Below the pieces are notes generated by a model. That model did no database searches and was not told where the DNA came from. It saw only the letters and a list, made by a program, of their open reading frames with translations. The translations under genes were made by a program, and so were the position numbers. DNA of 64,000 nt. Source: Microbulbifer sp. HZ11 (GTDB taxonomy: Bacteria; Pseudomonadota; Gammaproteobacteria; Pseudomonadales; Cellvibrionaceae). Location of the stretch: positions 1,876,228-1,940,227 of the forward strand of contig NZ_JELR01000002.1 in NCBI RefSeq assembly GCF_000708675.1. Direction: 5' to 3'. Shown one piece after another: positions 26,979 through 37,429 of the stretch (position 1 is its first letter; each line of letters opens with the position of its first letter).

Positions 26979-28274
26979 TTACGCTTTCTCGGCTTCTTCC
27001 CGTTCTACCGCGCGGTAACCGATGTCCTTGCGATAGAAGGAACCTTCCCAGTAGATCTTGCGCGCGCACTCGTAGGCGTTGGCTTGGGCTTCCGCCACGG
27101 TATCGCCGAGGGCGGTTGCGCACAGAACGCGGCCGCCGCTGGTGACGACACGCTCGCCGTCCAGTGCGGTACCGGCCTGGAAGACCTTGGCGTTTTCACT
27201 GTCTGCCTTGTCGAGACCAGAGATGGCGTCGCCCTTGCGGTAGCTGCCGGGGTAGCCGTGGGCGGCGAGTACTACGCCGAGCGCCGGGCGGGCGTCCCAC
27301 TCGACGGTCACCTGGTCCAGGCGTTTCTCCACCGCGGCCATGCACAGCTCAACCAGGTCGGACTTGAGGCGCATCATGATCGGCTGGGTTTCCGGATCGC
27401 CGAAGCGGCAGTTGTACTCGATGACCTTGGGCGCGCCCTCTTCGTTGATCATCAGACCGGCGTACAGGAAGCCGGTGTAGGGCATGCCTTCGGAAGCAAG
27501 GCCCTGGACGGTGGGCTCGATGACTTCTTTCATCACGCGCTCGTACACATCCTGGGTCACTACCGGAGCCGGGGAGTAGGCGCCCATGCCGCCGGTGTTG
27601 GGGCCGGTGTCGCCGTCGCCGACACGTTTGTGGTCCTGGCTGGTGGCCATGGGCACGATGTTTTCGCCGTCGACCATGACGATGAAGCTGGCTTCTTCGC
27701 CGGTGAGGAATTCTTCGATCACCACGCGGCAGCCGGCGTCGCCGAAGGCGTTGCCGCTCAGCATGTCGCGTACGGCCAGTTCGGCCTGTTCGGTGCTTTC
27801 GGCGACGATGACACCTTTACCGGCGGCGAGGCCGTCGGCTTTGACGACGATGGGGGCGCCTTTTTCGCGGATGTATTCAATCGCCGGTTCGACTTCGGTG
27901 AAGTTCTGGTAGTCGGCGGTGGGGATGGCGTGGCGTTCCAGGAAATCTTTGGTGAAGGCTTTGGAGCCTTCGAGCTGGGCGGCGGCTTTTTCGGGGCCGA
28001 AGATGTTGTGGCCGCGGCTGTTGAAGAAGTCGACAATGCCGTCAACCAGCGGGGCTTCGGGGCCGACGATGGTGAGGTCGATGCCTTTTTCTTCGACGAG
28101 GTCGGACAGGGCGGAGAAGTTGTCGACGCCGATGTTGACGTTCTGGAGTTTGGGTTCGCGGGCGGTGCCGGCGTTGCCCGGTGCGACGAAGACGGTGTCT
28201 ACGGCGGGGTTTTGGGCGGCCTTCCAGGCCAGTGCGTGTTCGCGGCCACCAGAGCCGATTACCAGGATGTTCAT
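26979..28274 (-). CDS. purD: Phosphoribosylamine-glycine ligase
   Basis: 431 residues, normal length. ATP-grasp enzyme joining glycine to 5-phosphoribosylamine in purine synthesis. [49 protein letters not shown] and the metal-binding [12 protein letters not shown] are present. It lies downstream of purH on the same strand with 262 bp between, a gap that contains hairpin element C, so the two may not be one simple transcript. Confidence 0.96.
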   Translation of the reverse strand: MNILVIGSGGREHALAWKAAQNPAVDTVFVAPGNAGTAREPKLQNVNIGVDNFSALSDLVEEKGIDLTIVGPEAPLVDGIVDFFNSRGHNIFGPEKAAAQLEGSKAFTKDFLERHAIPTADYQNFTEVEPAIEYIREKGAPIVVKADGLAAGKGVIVAESTEQAELAVRDMLSGNAFGDAGCRVVIEEFLTGEEASFIVMVDGENIVPMATSQDHKRVGDGDTGPNTGGMGAYSPAPVVTQDVYERVMKEVIEPTVQGLASEGMPYTGFLYAGLMINEEGAPKVIEYNCRFGDPETQPIMMRLKSDLVELCMAAVEKRLDQVTVEWDARPALGVVLAAHGYPGSYRKGDAISGLDKADSENAKVFQAGTALDGERVVTSGGRVLCATALGDTVAEAQANAYECARKIYWEGSFYRKDIGYRAVEREEAEKA

Positions 28275-28381
28275 TCTTGAGTTTCCCCGTGCCTGTGATT
28301 TAGGTGGGCTAGTTTAGCATTCTTAACTTGTCGGACAGGTGACGGAGTGATGGCAGGGTGGTGGTTTGCCAGCTCCGTGGC

Positions 28382-28493
28382 GGGCCAAGTGCCGATGCCC
28401 GTTTGCGAGACACGCCGTGAACCCATCCCTGGGGGCTCTGCACCGCCATCCATGGCGGTGAAGGTCTCGCAAACGGGCCTCGGCACTTGGCCC
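28382..28493 (-). repeat. Long-hairpin element C
   Basis: 30-bp outer arms 28382-28411 and 28464-28493 with one mismatch (AAGTGCCGATGCCCGTTTGC). The motif GTGAACCCATCCCTGGGGG sits on the left side. The inner hairpin 28441-28460 has 9-bp stem CACCGCCAT/ATGGCGGTG. Located between purH and purD, which are transcribed in the same direction. Confidence 0.92.
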
Positions 28494-28536
28494 TTCGTAT
28501 CCGGGCTGTGTGCAACCCGGAAGGTGTCGTAGTTGC

Positions 28537-30111
28537 TTAGTGACGGAAGTGACGCATACCGGTAAACACCATCGCCATACCGTGCTCGTCCGCTGCGGCG
28601 ATGACTTCTTCATCGCGCATGGAACCGCCGGGCTGGATGACGGCGCTGATGCCAACCTTGGCGGCGTTGTCGATGCCGTCGCGGAAGGGGAAGAAGGCGT
28701 CGGAGGCCATAACGGCGCCCTTCACTTCGAGGCCGGCGTGTTCGGCTTTGATGGCGGCGATGCGGGCGGAGTTGACGCGGCTCATCTGGCCGGCGCCGAC
28801 GCCGATGGTGCGGCCGTCTTTGGCGTAGATGATGGCGTTGGATTTGACCATTTTGGCGACTTTCCAGGCGAACAGCAGCTCGTCCAGTTGTTCGTCAGAG
28901 GGCTGTACCTTGGTGACCACTTTGAGGTCATCTTTCGCAACCATGCCGTTGTCTTTTTCCTGTACTAACAAACCACCGGTGACGCGCTTGTAGTCGAAGG
29001 CGGCCGGGCGGACGCTGTCCCACTCGCCGCATTCCAGCAGGCGTACGTTCTTTTTCGCGGACACGGCCTGGGCGGCTTCGGCGCTGACCTTGGGGGCGAT
29101 GATGACTTCGGAGAACTGTTTGTCGACGATCAGCTGGGCGGTGTCGGCGTCCAGTTCGCGGTTGAAGGCGATGATGCCGCCGAAAGCGGATTCCGGGTCG
29201 GTGGCGAAGGCCAGTTCGTAGGCGGTCTTGATGTCGGCGGCTACGGCGACGCCACAGGGGTTGGCGTGTTTGACGATGACGCAGGCGGGTTCGTCGAACA
29301 GTTTGACGGTTTCCAGGGCGGCGTCGGTGTCGGCGACGTTGTTAAAGGAGAGTTCCTTGCCCTGCAGCTGGCTGGCGGTGGAGACGGAGGCCTCTTCCGC
29401 GTCGGCTTCCACGTAGAACGCCGCTTTCTGGTGCGGGTTCTCGCCGTAGCGCATGTCCTGGGCTTTTTCGAACTGGACGTTGAAGGTGTTGGGGAACTCG
29501 CGGGCTTCGTTGCTGGTGTTACGCGCACCGAAGTGGTTGGCGATCATGCCGTCATACTGGGCGGTATGCTCGAACGCCTGCACCATCAGGTCGTAGCGGG
29601 TTTCGTAGCCCAGCTGACCGTCGTTGGCTTTCATCTCCTCGATCACGGTGTCGTAGCTGTGGGCGTTGACCACGATGGCGACGTCCTTGTGATTCTTGGC
29701 GGCAGAGCGGACCATGGTAGGGCCGCCGATGTCGATATTCTCGATCGCAGTCGGCAGGTCGCAGTCAGGATCGGCGACGGTGGCCTTGAAGGGATAGAGG
29801 TTGACCACGACCATGTCGATGGGCTTGATGCCGTGTTCGTCCATTACCGCATCGTCTTTGCCGCGACGGCCGAGGATGCCGCCGTGCACTTTCGGGTGCA
29901 GGGTTTTTACGCGGCCGTCCATCATTTCCGGAAAGCCGGTGTAGTCGGAGACTTCCACTACCGGGATACCGGCTTCGCCCAGCTGGCGGTAGGTGCCGCC
30001 GGTGGAGAGGATCTCCACGCCCATGGAGGAGAGTTCACGGGCAAATTCCACAATGCCGGTTTTGTCGGAAACGCTGATCAGCGCGCGGCGAATGGCCACC
30101 TTGTCAGTCAT
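28537..30111 (-). CDS. purH: Bifunctional AICAR transformylase / IMP cyclohydrolase
   Basis: 524 residues. The N-terminal MGS-like IMP cyclohydrolase domain (about 1-200) has [29 protein letters not shown] and [15 protein letters not shown]. The C-terminal transformylase domain has [14 protein letters not shown] and [16 protein letters not shown]. Catalyses the last two steps to IMP. Length and motifs are complete. Confidence 0.97.
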   Translation of the reverse strand: MTDKVAIRRALISVSDKTGIVEFARELSSMGVEILSTGGTYRQLGEAGIPVVEVSDYTGFPEMMDGRVKTLHPKVHGGILGRRGKDDAVMDEHGIKPIDMVVVNLYPFKATVADPDCDLPTAIENIDIGGPTMVRSAAKNHKDVAIVVNAHSYDTVIEEMKANDGQLGYETRYDLMVQAFEHTAQYDGMIANHFGARNTSNEAREFPNTFNVQFEKAQDMRYGENPHQKAAFYVEADAEEASVSTASQLQGKELSFNNVADTDAALETVKLFDEPACVIVKHANPCGVAVAADIKTAYELAFATDPESAFGGIIAFNRELDADTAQLIVDKQFSEVIIAPKVSAEAAQAVSAKKNVRLLECGEWDSVRPAAFDYKRVTGGLLVQEKDNGMVAKDDLKVVTKVQPSDEQLDELLFAWKVAKMVKSNAIIYAKDGRTIGVGAGQMSRVNSARIAAIKAEHAGLEVKGAVMASDAFFPFRDGIDNAAKVGISAVIQPGGSMRDEEVIAAADEHGMAMVFTGMRHFRH

Positions 30112-30177
30112 AGCTGTTGGTCCGTCGTAGTTTCTGAAAAGGGTAATTGTTCACGAAGTCGCTAAGTCAGAATCGAA

Positions 30178-30266
30178 GCCAAAGTGCTGGGTACGGAATT
30201 TCGAAACCGCCGGAGCTACATGGATGTATTTATGCGATTTTGAAATTCCGTACCCAGTGGTTTGGC
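30178..30266 (+). repeat. Long-hairpin element D (no inner hairpin)
   Basis: 29-nt arms 30178-30206 and 30238-30266 with four mismatches (core CTGGGTACGGAATTTC). Between them only the motif is found, in the degenerate form ACATGGATGTATTTATGCG. The simplest copy of the family, located between purH and fis. Confidence 0.85.
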
Positions 30267-30321
30267 GCCACTGCACCGGATCTCAAGTGCTGAGCGGGCA
30301 AATTGCATCATTAGCAAATAG

Positions 30322-30354
30322 CGAGGGGGGATGAGCCTGGCCCATCCCCCCTCG
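30322..30354. other. Strong hairpin downstream of fis
   Basis: CGAGGGGGGATG (30322-30333) pairs perfectly with CATCCCCCCTCG (30343-30354) around a 9-nt loop. It lies 50 bp past the fis stop. No T-run follows on the minus strand (T5 follows on the plus strand), so it may be an RNA-end stabiliser or a weak terminator for dusB-fis. Confidence 0.55.
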
Positions 30355-30403
30355 TCGAATTTTTACCGCTCCGGCCTGTGCCTGCCGGTAGCGGTTGGCC
30401 GCC

Positions 30404-30703
30404 TTACAGCAGACCGTAGCGCTTGAGCTTCTTGCGCAGGGTACCCCGGTTGAGGCCCAGCAGCTGTGCGGCGCGCGTCTGGTTGTGGCGGGTGTGTTTC
30501 ATTACCACTTCCAGCATCGGCGCTTCAATCTCGGACAGCACCATATCGTACACATCGGTCACCATCTGACCGTCCAGGTGACGGAAGTAGTTTTCCATCG
30601 CCTGTTCAACCGCATCGCGCAAGGCCTGCGGTTGTTGTAGTTGAGTCTGGCCCCCAGTGGATACCACATCGCTGGTATCCGGAATCAGTGCTTCGTTATT
30701 CAT
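30404..30703 (-). CDS. fis: Fis nucleoid-associated regulator
   Basis: 99 residues. The C-terminal helix-turn-helix [20 protein letters not shown] and the preceding dimerisation helices ([27 protein letters not shown]) are characteristic. A small DNA-bending protein that activates rRNA and other promoters. Its start overlaps the dusB stop by 4 bp (ATGA), the conserved dusB-fis operon with translational coupling. Confidence 0.95.
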   Translation of the reverse strand: MNNEALIPDTSDVVSTGGQTQLQQPQALRDAVEQAMENYFRHLDGQMVTDVYDMVLSEIEAPMLEVVMKHTRHNQTRAAQLLGLNRGTLRKKLKRYGLL

Positions 30704-31737
30704 GCCGCTTTTGCCCCTCTAGTTATTCGGCGTTCAAACCACTCACGAACGCTGGCATGTTGTGCTTCTGCGCTATCCAATCGGTTAAAGGTTTTTCGAA
30801 AGTCCTCGCTGTCCGCGAGTGTTTTCACGTACCAGCCCACGTGCTTGCGTGCGATACGTACCCCCATAACCTCACCGTAAAAACGGTGCAGTTCACTCAG
30901 GTGAGTGCTTAATATGTCCCTGACTTCTTCCAGTGAGGGCTCCGGCAGTTGCTCCCCTGTTGCCAGGTAGTGGGCAATCTCCCGGAAAATCCATGGACGT
31001 CCCTGAGCCGCACGGCCAATCATGACCGCTGTGGCGCCGGTGTAGTCCAACACCTTGCGGGCCTTCTCCGCGCCGGTAATGTCGCCGTTGGCAAAGACAG
31101 GTATCGTTACCGCAGACGCAATCTCGGCAATGGTATCGAATTCGGCCTGGCCATGGTAGCCACAGGCGCGGGTGCGTCCATGGACTGCCAGGGCAGAAAT
31201 TCCGAGATCCTCGGCCATTTTGGCCACCGTCACACCGTTGCGGCTATCCGGGCACCAGCCAGTGCGAATTTTCAGCGTCACTGGAACTGGGACGGATCGA
31301 ACCACCGCTTCAAGTATGTCGGCGACCAGCTTTTCGTCACGCAGCAGGGCAGAGCCCGCTGCTTTTTTGCACACCTTTTTTGCCGGGCAACCCATATTGA
31401 TATCGATGATCTGGGCACCGCGCTCGACGTTTGCCCGCGCGGCCTCTGCCATCATCTCTGGGTCGCCGCCGGCTATCTGCACCGAAATAGGACCCGTCTC
31501 ACCGGCATGATCCAGGCGCATCCGCGATTTGCGACTGTTCCACAGGCTGGTGTCGGAGGTGACCATCTCGGAGACCACGAGACCGGCGCCGAGCTCACGG
31601 CACAGTCTGCGGAAGGGGCGATCAGTTACGCCGGCCATTGGCGCCAGAATCACTGGTGCCGTTATTGTGTATGGGCCTATGGCGAAGTTGCTTGGCAATT
31701 CCGTGGGCAACTTGCCCTCCCGCAGGTCTGGTCTCAT
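30700..31737 (-). CDS. dusB: tRNA-dihydrouridine synthase B
   Basis: 345 residues. FMN-dependent reduction of tRNA uridines to dihydrouridine. [20 protein letters not shown], the catalytic Cys region [37 protein letters not shown] and [13 protein letters not shown] are diagnostic. Overlaps fis. A spacer of about 180 bp separates it from the DUF3426 gene upstream, where its promoter is expected. Confidence 0.95.
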   Translation of the reverse strand: MRPDLREGKLPTELPSNFAIGPYTITAPVILAPMAGVTDRPFRRLCRELGAGLVVSEMVTSDTSLWNSRKSRMRLDHAGETGPISVQIAGGDPEMMAEAARANVERGAQIIDINMGCPAKKVCKKAAGSALLRDEKLVADILEAVVRSVPVPVTLKIRTGWCPDSRNGVTVAKMAEDLGISALAVHGRTRACGYHGQAEFDTIAEIASAVTIPVFANGDITGAEKARKVLDYTGATAVMIGRAAQGRPWIFREIAHYLATGEQLPEPSLEEVRDILSTHLSELHRFYGEVMGVRIARKHVGWYVKTLADSEDFRKTFNRLDSAEAQHASVREWFERRITRGAKAA

Positions 31738-31916
31738 TCGGTGTCAAAGAGCGGCCTATGATAGCGGCTGCCCGCCAGCTGGAAAAGCGAAAAAGCGCGC
31801 AAATTGTTCGATGGCTGGCCGTTTAGGGCGATCTTTGTGCAAGATTTTGTGGTAAAGGGCGTCAGCATGCCCCATTGGATAGGGGGCATGTGAGCTGCAA
31901 TCGACGAATGAATGGG

Positions 31917-33194
31917 TTACTGCGGTGAAATGCGCAGCTCGTAATTCACGGCGTCTGACCCGGGGTCGACGATGTCGAGGGCGATATGTACCGGGTTGCC
32001 TGCAGGCATCAGCTGGCGTCCGGACAGTTCCCCGCGCAGGTAGTCCCGTGGGTTGAAGCGGCGGCTGGCCACCGGCGCATTCTTGAGATCGGTAAAGCGC
32101 AGCTGTAATGTCGGGAAGGGCTGGTCGAAAGGGGCTCGATTCAGCAGTACCGCTTCGACTGCAAGCGCGCCCGGAATCTGGGGGTGGCTGCGCACCACCA
32201 GGTTGGCGGTGTGGATGGCGTTGATGTCTACTTGAGGTGGCAGTTTGCAGCCGACAATCGGGCAGACCTGGGCATAGAGGTTGCGCCAGGGGTCTCGCTT
32301 GCTAAGGGCGTCGAACTGGAAGTAGGCGGTCTGTGCTATCAGCCCGAGTAACAGAATGACCGATCCCACGGCCCACAGCCATGTGGGTACCCGATTGTGA
32401 CGTTTGGGTTGCCAGGTCATCTCGATGGGGGCAGGGCCGATGGCGGAGATCAGCTGGTCTTTGGGCAGCAGGGGCGCGGCCTCAAGCTGTCCTGTATCCA
32501 GGTGCCTCTCGCTCATTTCGGCGGCATCGAGGTGGTCGTCCGGAAGAGCGCTGAAGGGCTCTTCATCGGCGGGAGCGGATTCGCTTGTCTGCGCTTCTTC
32601 TGTAGAGAAGAAGTCGTGCTCCTCGGCGGGCGTGATGGTGTCCTTGGGGCTTGCGTATTGCTCGGCGAAAAGGTCCTCTTCCGGTTTCAGCGCCGGCGGC
32701 CTGCTATCGGTTCTGCTGGATTCTTCACGCGCGATCTCTTCCGCCCAAGGGTCTTCGGAGATGACACCGAGCTGGTCGATCTCCGCTTCAATGTCCAGCT
32801 GTTCTTCCGCGCTCTCTTCCGTTTCGCGGTCAAGGTCCTGCCACTGTTGCTCACCAAAGGCATCGTCGATGACGGGGTTCTGGCCGGGCTTTTGATCTTC
32901 CGGTGGGGCCTTGCCGGGCGGTTGTGAGGTTTTTTTCGGCCGGGGCAGGTCTTCGTCGTCGCCGTCGAGGTCAATATCGTCGTGAATGAGGAAGTCGTCG
33001 TCTTCGAGCAGTTCTTCGATGGCTTTCTTGGATGCTGGCTGCGGGTCACGCTCGTTGAAGACGATATTTTCGTCGGCGCGGAATACCTGCAGGCAGGAGC
33101 CGCAGCGCACGGCGCCACGGGCGGCGCGCAGCTGTTGTTCGCTGACGTGAAATGAGGTGCTGCAGTGGGGGCAGCGGGTGACCAGTTGCGACAT
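31917..33194 (-). CDS. Zinc-ribbon and DUF3426 membrane protein
   Basis: 425 residues. An N-terminal MJ0042-type zinc ribbon (CPHCSTSFHVS and CGSCLQVF) is followed by a long acidic, probably disordered region (about 40-255). One transmembrane segment follows (TWLWAVGSVILLLGLIAQT), then the DUF3426 domain to the end. The protein should have a cytoplasmic zinc ribbon and a periplasmic C-terminal domain. It regularly neighbours prmA and dusB in related bacteria; molecular role unknown. Confidence 0.88.
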   Translation of the reverse strand: MSQLVTRCPHCSTSFHVSEQQLRAARGAVRCGSCLQVFRADENIVFNERDPQPASKKAIEELLEDDDFLIHDDIDLDGDDEDLPRPKKTSQPPGKAPPEDQKPGQNPVIDDAFGEQQWQDLDRETEESAEEQLDIEAEIDQLGVISEDPWAEEIAREESSRTDSRPPALKPEEDLFAEQYASPKDTITPAEEHDFFSTEEAQTSESAPADEEPFSALPDDHLDAAEMSERHLDTGQLEAAPLLPKDQLISAIGPAPIEMTWQPKRHNRVPTWLWAVGSVILLLGLIAQTAYFQFDALSKRDPWRNLYAQVCPIVGCKLPPQVDINAIHTANLVVRSHPQIPGALAVEAVLLNRAPFDQPFPTLQLRFTDLKNAPVASRRFNPRDYLRGELSGRQLMPAGNPVHIALDIVDPGSDAVNYELRISPQ

Positions 33195-33295
33195 GGAATT
33201 CGACGATTATTGCTTTAGCGGGGGAGTTTATCAGCCGGAGGGCTTGGCGCGTAGTCCGCAGGCGGTTTGGGTGCTTCGTAAGCTGGGGCCCGGGC

Positions 33296-33408
33296 GGCGC
33301 AGCTACCGATACTCTTTCGCGGGACATGCCGTAACCCCATCCCAGGGGGCTCGTCTGCGGCCGTCCTGGCCGCAGACGGTCCCACGAAAGAGTATCGCCA
33401 TCAGCGCC
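33296..33408 (-). repeat. Long-hairpin element E
   Basis: 30-nt arms 33296-33325 and 33379-33408 with five mismatches (core CGATACTCTTTCG). The motif CCGTAACCCCATCCCAGGG lies on the left. The inner 10-bp stem 33353-33362/33368-33377 has loop GTCCT. Located between the DUF3426 gene and prmA. Confidence 0.88.
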
Positions 33409-33429
33409 TTCGCATTTGGCTTTCGTGGG

Positions 33430-34320
33430 CTACCTAGCCCTTGTTCCGCTCAGGCGTACCCACTCTTCCTTCTCGCCATTCTGGTCAAAGTCGATCCACT
33501 GGCTGTACGCCGCTTTCACCTTTTCTGCTTGACTGATGAGAATACCGGACAGGCAGATGCGACCGCCGACCTTGGTGCGCTCGACCAGCTGGGGGGCCAG
33601 TTCTACCAGCGGCCCGGCGAGGATATTGGCGAGCATGATGTCGGCGCTGGACTCTTCCGGTTTGGGGGCCTTTTCCGGCAGGTAAACCGGGAAGCGCTCG
33701 GGGTCCAGGCCGTTGCGCACGGCGTTGTCACGGCTGGCGAGCAGCGCCTGGGGGTCGATGTCGGTGCCCATGGCGGATTCGGCACCGAGCAGTAGAGCGC
33801 CAATACCCAGGATGCCGGAGCCGCAGCCGAAGTCGACCGCGGTTTTGCCCTGCACCGGCTCGCCGGCAAGCCATTGCAGGCACAGGAAGGTGGTGGGGTG
33901 CGTACCGGTGCCGAAGGCGAGGCCAGGGTCGAGCATGATGTTGACGGCTTGCGGCGCCGGCGGTTCGCACCAGCTGGGACAGATCCACAGGTTGTCGGCA
34001 CACTGGATGGGTTTGTAGTGACTCATCCACTCCCGTTCCCAGTCTTTGTCTTCGAGTTGCTCCCAGCGGGCGTTGGGGAGGAGTTCGCAAAGATAGGAGG
34101 CTGCCTTGGCTTCGGTGACGCTGGTGTCTATTTCGGCGTCGAACAGACCAGTGACGAGGGTTTCGTCCCAGAGGGGCGTTTCGCCGAGGCCGGGTTCGAG
34201 GATGGGTTGGTCGGCGTTGTCTTGCAGGGTGACGGAGACGGCGCCGGCGAACAGCATGGCATTTTCGATCTTCTCGGCCTGTTCGCGGTTGGTGTTCACT
34301 CTAAGTTGGAGCCAGGGCAT
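33430..34320 (-). CDS. prmA: Ribosomal protein L11 methyltransferase
   Basis: 296 residues from ATG 34320 (MPWLQLRV), the usual length. SAM-dependent trimethylation of L11. VDFGCGSGILGIGALLLGAE is the SAM-binding loop and LDPGLAFGTGTHPTT the conserved upstream block. The same frame stays open to 34467, but those 49 extra codons (LRDLLKQGRFRRAPMDGFTA) are a translation of hairpin element F and should not be annotated as protein. Confidence 0.95.
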   Translation of the reverse strand: MPWLQLRVNTNREQAEKIENAMLFAGAVSVTLQDNADQPILEPGLGETPLWDETLVTGLFDAEIDTSVTEAKAASYLCELLPNARWEQLEDKDWEREWMSHYKPIQCADNLWICPSWCEPPAPQAVNIMLDPGLAFGTGTHPTTFLCLQWLAGEPVQGKTAVDFGCGSGILGIGALLLGAESAMGTDIDPQALLASRDNAVRNGLDPERFPVYLPEKAPKPEESSADIMLANILAGPLVELAPQLVERTKVGGRICLSGILISQAEKVKAAYSQWIDFDQNGEKEEWVRLSGTRAR

Positions 34321-34370
34321 TTGTCTTTGGGTTTCCGGGTAGTGTGGTCTGTGCTTGGGTCGTATGTGGC

Positions 34371-34482
34371 GGCTCCACTGCCGGTATGGCTTTGCGAGAC
34401 ACGCCGTGAACCCATCCATGGGGGCTCTTCTAAAACGTCCCTGTTTTAGAAGGTCTCGCAAAGCCATACCGGCAGCGGAGCC
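34371..34482 (-). repeat. Long-hairpin element F
   Basis: 30-bp arms 34371-34400 and 34453-34482 with one mismatch (ACTGCCGGTATGGCTTTGCG). The motif GTGAACCCATCCATGGGGG lies on the left. The inner 10-bp stem 34427-34436/34443-34452 has the same CTTCTAAAAC sequence as element B and loop GTCCCT. Located 50 bp upstream of the prmA start. Confidence 0.93.
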
Positions 34483-34550
34483 TTCGAATCGGGCATCGGG
34501 ACATTCTATTCGATCGGGGAAGCTTACAGGGTAGGAAGGGGACGACTGAA

Positions 34551-34662
34551 GGCAAAGTGCCGGGTGGGTGTTTTTGAAAGCGTCGCAAACAGGGACGTTT
34601 GCGACGCAGCGTACAGGGATGTATTCACAGCGGTTTCAAAAACACCCACCCGGTGCTTTGCC
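34551..34662 (+). repeat. Long-hairpin element G
   Basis: 29-bp arms 34551-34579 and 34634-34662 with two mismatches (GCCGGGTGGGTGTTTTTG). The inner 11-bp stem 34580-34590/34597-34607 has loop AGGGAC. The motif ACAGGGATGTATTCACAGCG follows it. Lies 68 bp from element F, between prmA and accC; opposite motif orientation to F. Confidence 0.93.
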
Positions 34663-34716
34663 GCCCGGTGCTAGCAAAAGAAGCACTACCACCGGGCTAA
34701 TAGAAGGCAGAGAGGC

Positions 34717-36060
34717 TTATTCAAGCCCCAGTTTCTTCTCGAGGTAGTGGATATTCACCCCACCTTTGGCAAATTCCGCATCGCGCACCAGGTCTTCCTG
34801 TAAGGGGATATTGGTCTTGATGCCGGTGACGATCATTTCACTCAGGGCAACCCGCATCCGTGCCAGGGCGGTTTCTCGATCCTCGGCGTGGGTGATGATC
34901 TTGGCGATCATGGAATCGTAGTTGGGCGGTACGGTGTAGCCGGAATACAGGTGAGAATCCACCCGTACGCCCAGACCGCCCGGTGCGTGGAAGTTTTCCA
35001 CCTTGCCAGGGCTGGGGAAGAAGGTCTTGGGGTCTTCCGCGTTGATGCGGCACTCGAAAGAGTGGCCGGTGATCTTGATGTCTTCCTGCTTGAAAGACAG
35101 CTTTTCACCCGCACAAACCCGGATCTGCTCCTTGATCAGGTCCACGCCGGTGACCATCTCGGATACCGGATGCTCCACCTGAATACGGGTGTTCATCTCG
35201 ATGAAGTAGAAGCGCTCGTCCTCGTACAGGAACTCGAAAGTACCGGCACCGCGGTAGCCGATATCAATACACGCCTGCACACAGGCGTCCTGAACGTCTT
35301 TGCGCACCTTGTCCGGGATGCCCGGCGCCGGCGCTTCTTCCAGAACCTTCTGGTGGCGGCGCTGCAGGGAGCAGTCGCGGTCGCCGAAGTTGACCGCGTT
35401 GCCCTGACCGTCGGACATCACCTGGATTTCCACGTGGCGCGGGTTCTGCAGGAATTTCTCCATGTACACGGTGCTGTCACCAAAGGCGGCACCGGCTTCG
35501 GATTTTGTTACCGAAATGGCATTCAGCAGGGCGCCCTCGCTGTGCACCACTCGCATGCCGCGACCACCGCCACCGGCGGCAGCCTTGATGATCACCGGCA
35601 GACCGATACGGCGGGCGATTTCCAGGCACTTTTCACCGTCGTCCGGCAGCGGGCCGTCGGAGCCCGGCACCGTGGGGACGCCGGCTTTCTTCATTGCGGC
35701 AATGGCGGATACCTTATCGCCCATCAGGCGGATGGTGTCTGCGTCCGGGCCGATAAAGGTGAAACCGCTTTTCTGCACCTGCTCGGCGAAGTCAGCATTT
35801 TCAGCAAGGAAACCGTATCCCGGGTGTACCGCCACCGAGTCGGTAATTTCCATCGCCGCGATAATGGCAGGAATATTCAGGTAGCTCTGTGGTGACGGGT
35901 TCGGGCCGATACACACGGCCTCGTCCGCCAGGCGTACGTGCTTCAGGTCGCGGTCGATCTGGGAGTGCACCGCCACGGTGGCAATGCCCATTTCCTTACA
36001 CGCGCGCAGCACCCGCAGGGCGATCTCACCGCGGTTGGCAATCAGGATTTTTTCAAACAT
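34717..36060 (-). CDS. accC: Acetyl-CoA carboxylase, biotin carboxylase subunit
   Basis: 447 residues from ATG 36060 ([20 protein letters not shown]). ATP-grasp enzyme that carboxylates biotin on AccB, the first committed step of fatty-acid synthesis. [18 protein letters not shown] is the ATP-binding loop, and [19 protein letters not shown] and [13 protein letters not shown] carry catalytic residues. It starts 16 bp after the accB stop and is co-transcribed with accB. Confidence 0.97.
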   Translation of the reverse strand: MFEKILIANRGEIALRVLRACKEMGIATVAVHSQIDRDLKHVRLADEAVCIGPNPSPQSYLNIPAIIAAMEITDSVAVHPGYGFLAENADFAEQVQKSGFTFIGPDADTIRLMGDKVSAIAAMKKAGVPTVPGSDGPLPDDGEKCLEIARRIGLPVIIKAAAGGGGRGMRVVHSEGALLNAISVTKSEAGAAFGDSTVYMEKFLQNPRHVEIQVMSDGQGNAVNFGDRDCSLQRRHQKVLEEAPAPGIPDKVRKDVQDACVQACIDIGYRGAGTFEFLYEDERFYFIEMNTRIQVEHPVSEMVTGVDLIKEQIRVCAGEKLSFKQEDIKITGHSFECRINAEDPKTFFPSPGKVENFHAPGGLGVRVDSHLYSGYTVPPNYDSMIAKIITHAEDRETALARMRVALSEMIVTGIKTNIPLQEDLVRDAEFAKGGVNIHYLEKKLGLE

Positions 36061-36076
36061 GCGTAAACGCCCCCGC

Positions 36077-36553
36077 TCAGGAAATGACGACGAGCGGCTG
36101 GTCAAACTCTACCGGTTGACCGTCTTCCACCAGAATGGATTCAATGGTGCCGGCCTTGTCCGCTTCGATCTGATTCATCATCTTCATGGCTTCGACGATA
36201 CAGATGACGTCACCCACTTTTACCTGCTGGCCGACTTTGACGAAGGGGTCGGCGCCGGGGCTGGATGCCGCGTAGAAGGTGCCCACCATCGGGGATTTTA
36301 CCGGGTGGCCAGTCAGCGCGGGAACGGATTCGGCAGCGGGTTCGGCTGGTGCGGTGGCTGGGGCCGGAGCGGCAGGCGCCTGAGGAGCTACCGGAGCGGC
36401 GGCCATCGGCATGGCCATCTGCGGCATCTGCATGCTGGCACCGCTGGTGCCACGGCTGATGCGAACGGACTCTTCGCCCTCTTTAATTTCCAGTTCGCCG
36501 ATATCGGACTCTTCGAGCAGTTCGATCAGCTTTTTGATTTTGCGGATATCCAT
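36077..36553 (-). CDS. accB: Acetyl-CoA carboxylase biotin carboxyl carrier protein
   Basis: 158 residues. The N-terminal helix [20 protein letters not shown] is followed by a Pro/Ala/Met-rich flexible linker (about 40-80) and the biotinyl domain, with the biotinylated Lys124 in [10 protein letters not shown] start at 36562 would add three residues. Operon aroQ-accB-accC is likely, the gap to aroQ being 86 bp. Confidence 0.96.
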   Translation of the reverse strand: MDIRKIKKLIELLEESDIGELEIKEGEESVRISRGTSGASMQMPQMAMPMAAAPVAPQAPAAPAPATAPAEPAAESVPALTGHPVKSPMVGTFYAASSPGADPFVKVGQQVKVGDVICIVEAMKMMNQIEADKAGTIESILVEDGQPVEFDQPLVVIS

Positions 36554-36639
36554 AACGTTCACTCTCGATTTCTTGATTGCTGGTTCCCCGACGCGCAGTC
36601 AGGGAATGAAAAATGTATTTGCTGCTACCTGTCCGATGA

Positions 36640-37077
36640 TTAGTTGAGGCGCTTGAGTGCCGCCTCAAGGGCCAGAGTGTAGCTATCTGCTCCAAACCCA
36701 CAGATCACGCCCTGCGCCAGATCCGATAAATACGAATGGTGGCGGAAGGCTTCCCGGGCATGGGGGTTGGACAGGTGCACCTCAATAAACGGGATTGATA
36801 CCCCCGCCAGGGCATCGCGCAGGGCAACGCTGGTGTGCGTGAAAGCGGCGGGGTTGATAACGATGAAATCGACCTTTTCGGCAGATGCCTTCTGGATGCG
36901 GTCCACGAGCTCACCCTCGTGATTGCTCTGCAGGCTGTTGAACGCACAGCCTGCGGCGGCGCACTGAGCGCGGGCGGCTTTATCAATCTGGGCAAGGGTG
37001 GTGGAGCCGTAGATGGCCGGCTCACGGGTGCCCAGTAGGTTCAGATTGGGGCCATGTAGCAACAGCAGCTTCGCCAT
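36640..37077 (-). CDS. aroQ: Type II 3-dehydroquinate dehydratase
   Basis: 145 residues, the normal small dodecameric form. Third step of the shikimate pathway. [45 protein letters not shown] and FIEVHLSN are all intact catalytic blocks. First gene of the aroQ-accBC group; its promoter should lie in the 352-bp gap behind dsbD. Confidence 0.96.
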   Translation of the reverse strand: MAKLLLLHGPNLNLLGTREPAIYGSTTLAQIDKAARAQCAAAGCAFNSLQSNHEGELVDRIQKASAEKVDFIVINPAAFTHTSVALRDALAGVSIPFIEVHLSNPHAREAFRHHSYLSDLAQGVICGFGADSYTLALEAALKRLN

Positions 37078-37429
37078 TCAGTGCCTCACTCTATGCCTCG
37101 CCCGACGGGATGGTGGGGCGCGAGAAATTGTGACTAAAATCCGGAAAAAGTCATGCAACTGCCCGGAAAACAACGTCAAACGGCAGATTTACCGAAATTG
37201 CGCGGGAGTTTGCCGCAAAAGTGACCCTCTGTCCATGCCTCAAATGCTCAAATAGAGACGTTGCGCGCAGTTCGCCGAAATTCGCGCCCTAATACGTGCA
37301 AAGTTTCGGTTGGGGTGGCTGCTTCGCCTACTCGAATGGCTGGAATGGCGTTGGTGGGTCCGCGATATCGAAAGGACAGAGTGTGAGAGGCGTGCCCGGC
37401 GGGCCGTGTCGGCCGCCGGGCGATGGAGG
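37078..37429. other. Intergenic region between dsbD and aroQ
   Basis: 352 bp with no supported gene. A G+C-rich hairpin at 37394-37421 (GCCCGGCGG/CCGCCGGGC with a bulge) sits 9 nt past the dsbD stop and may end or protect its transcript; no T-run follows. The rest should include the aroQ promoter, but I cannot assign it. Confidence 0.5.

Noticed and set aside
26841..28280. 479-codon Gly/Phe/Val-rich open frame antisense to purD
   Set aside because: Low-complexity composition and full overlap with purD mark it as a shadow.
28271..28655. Small open frames inside and beside hairpin element C
   Set aside because: They translate the repeat itself and have no independent support.
34320..34467. 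N-terminal 49-residue extension of PrmA
   Set aside because: The extension is encoded by hairpin element F; the normal PrmA start is at 34320.
26004..34662. CRISPR-like array made of the repeated hairpins
   Set aside because: Spacing is irregular, units are separated by genes, arms differ between copies, and no cas genes are present.
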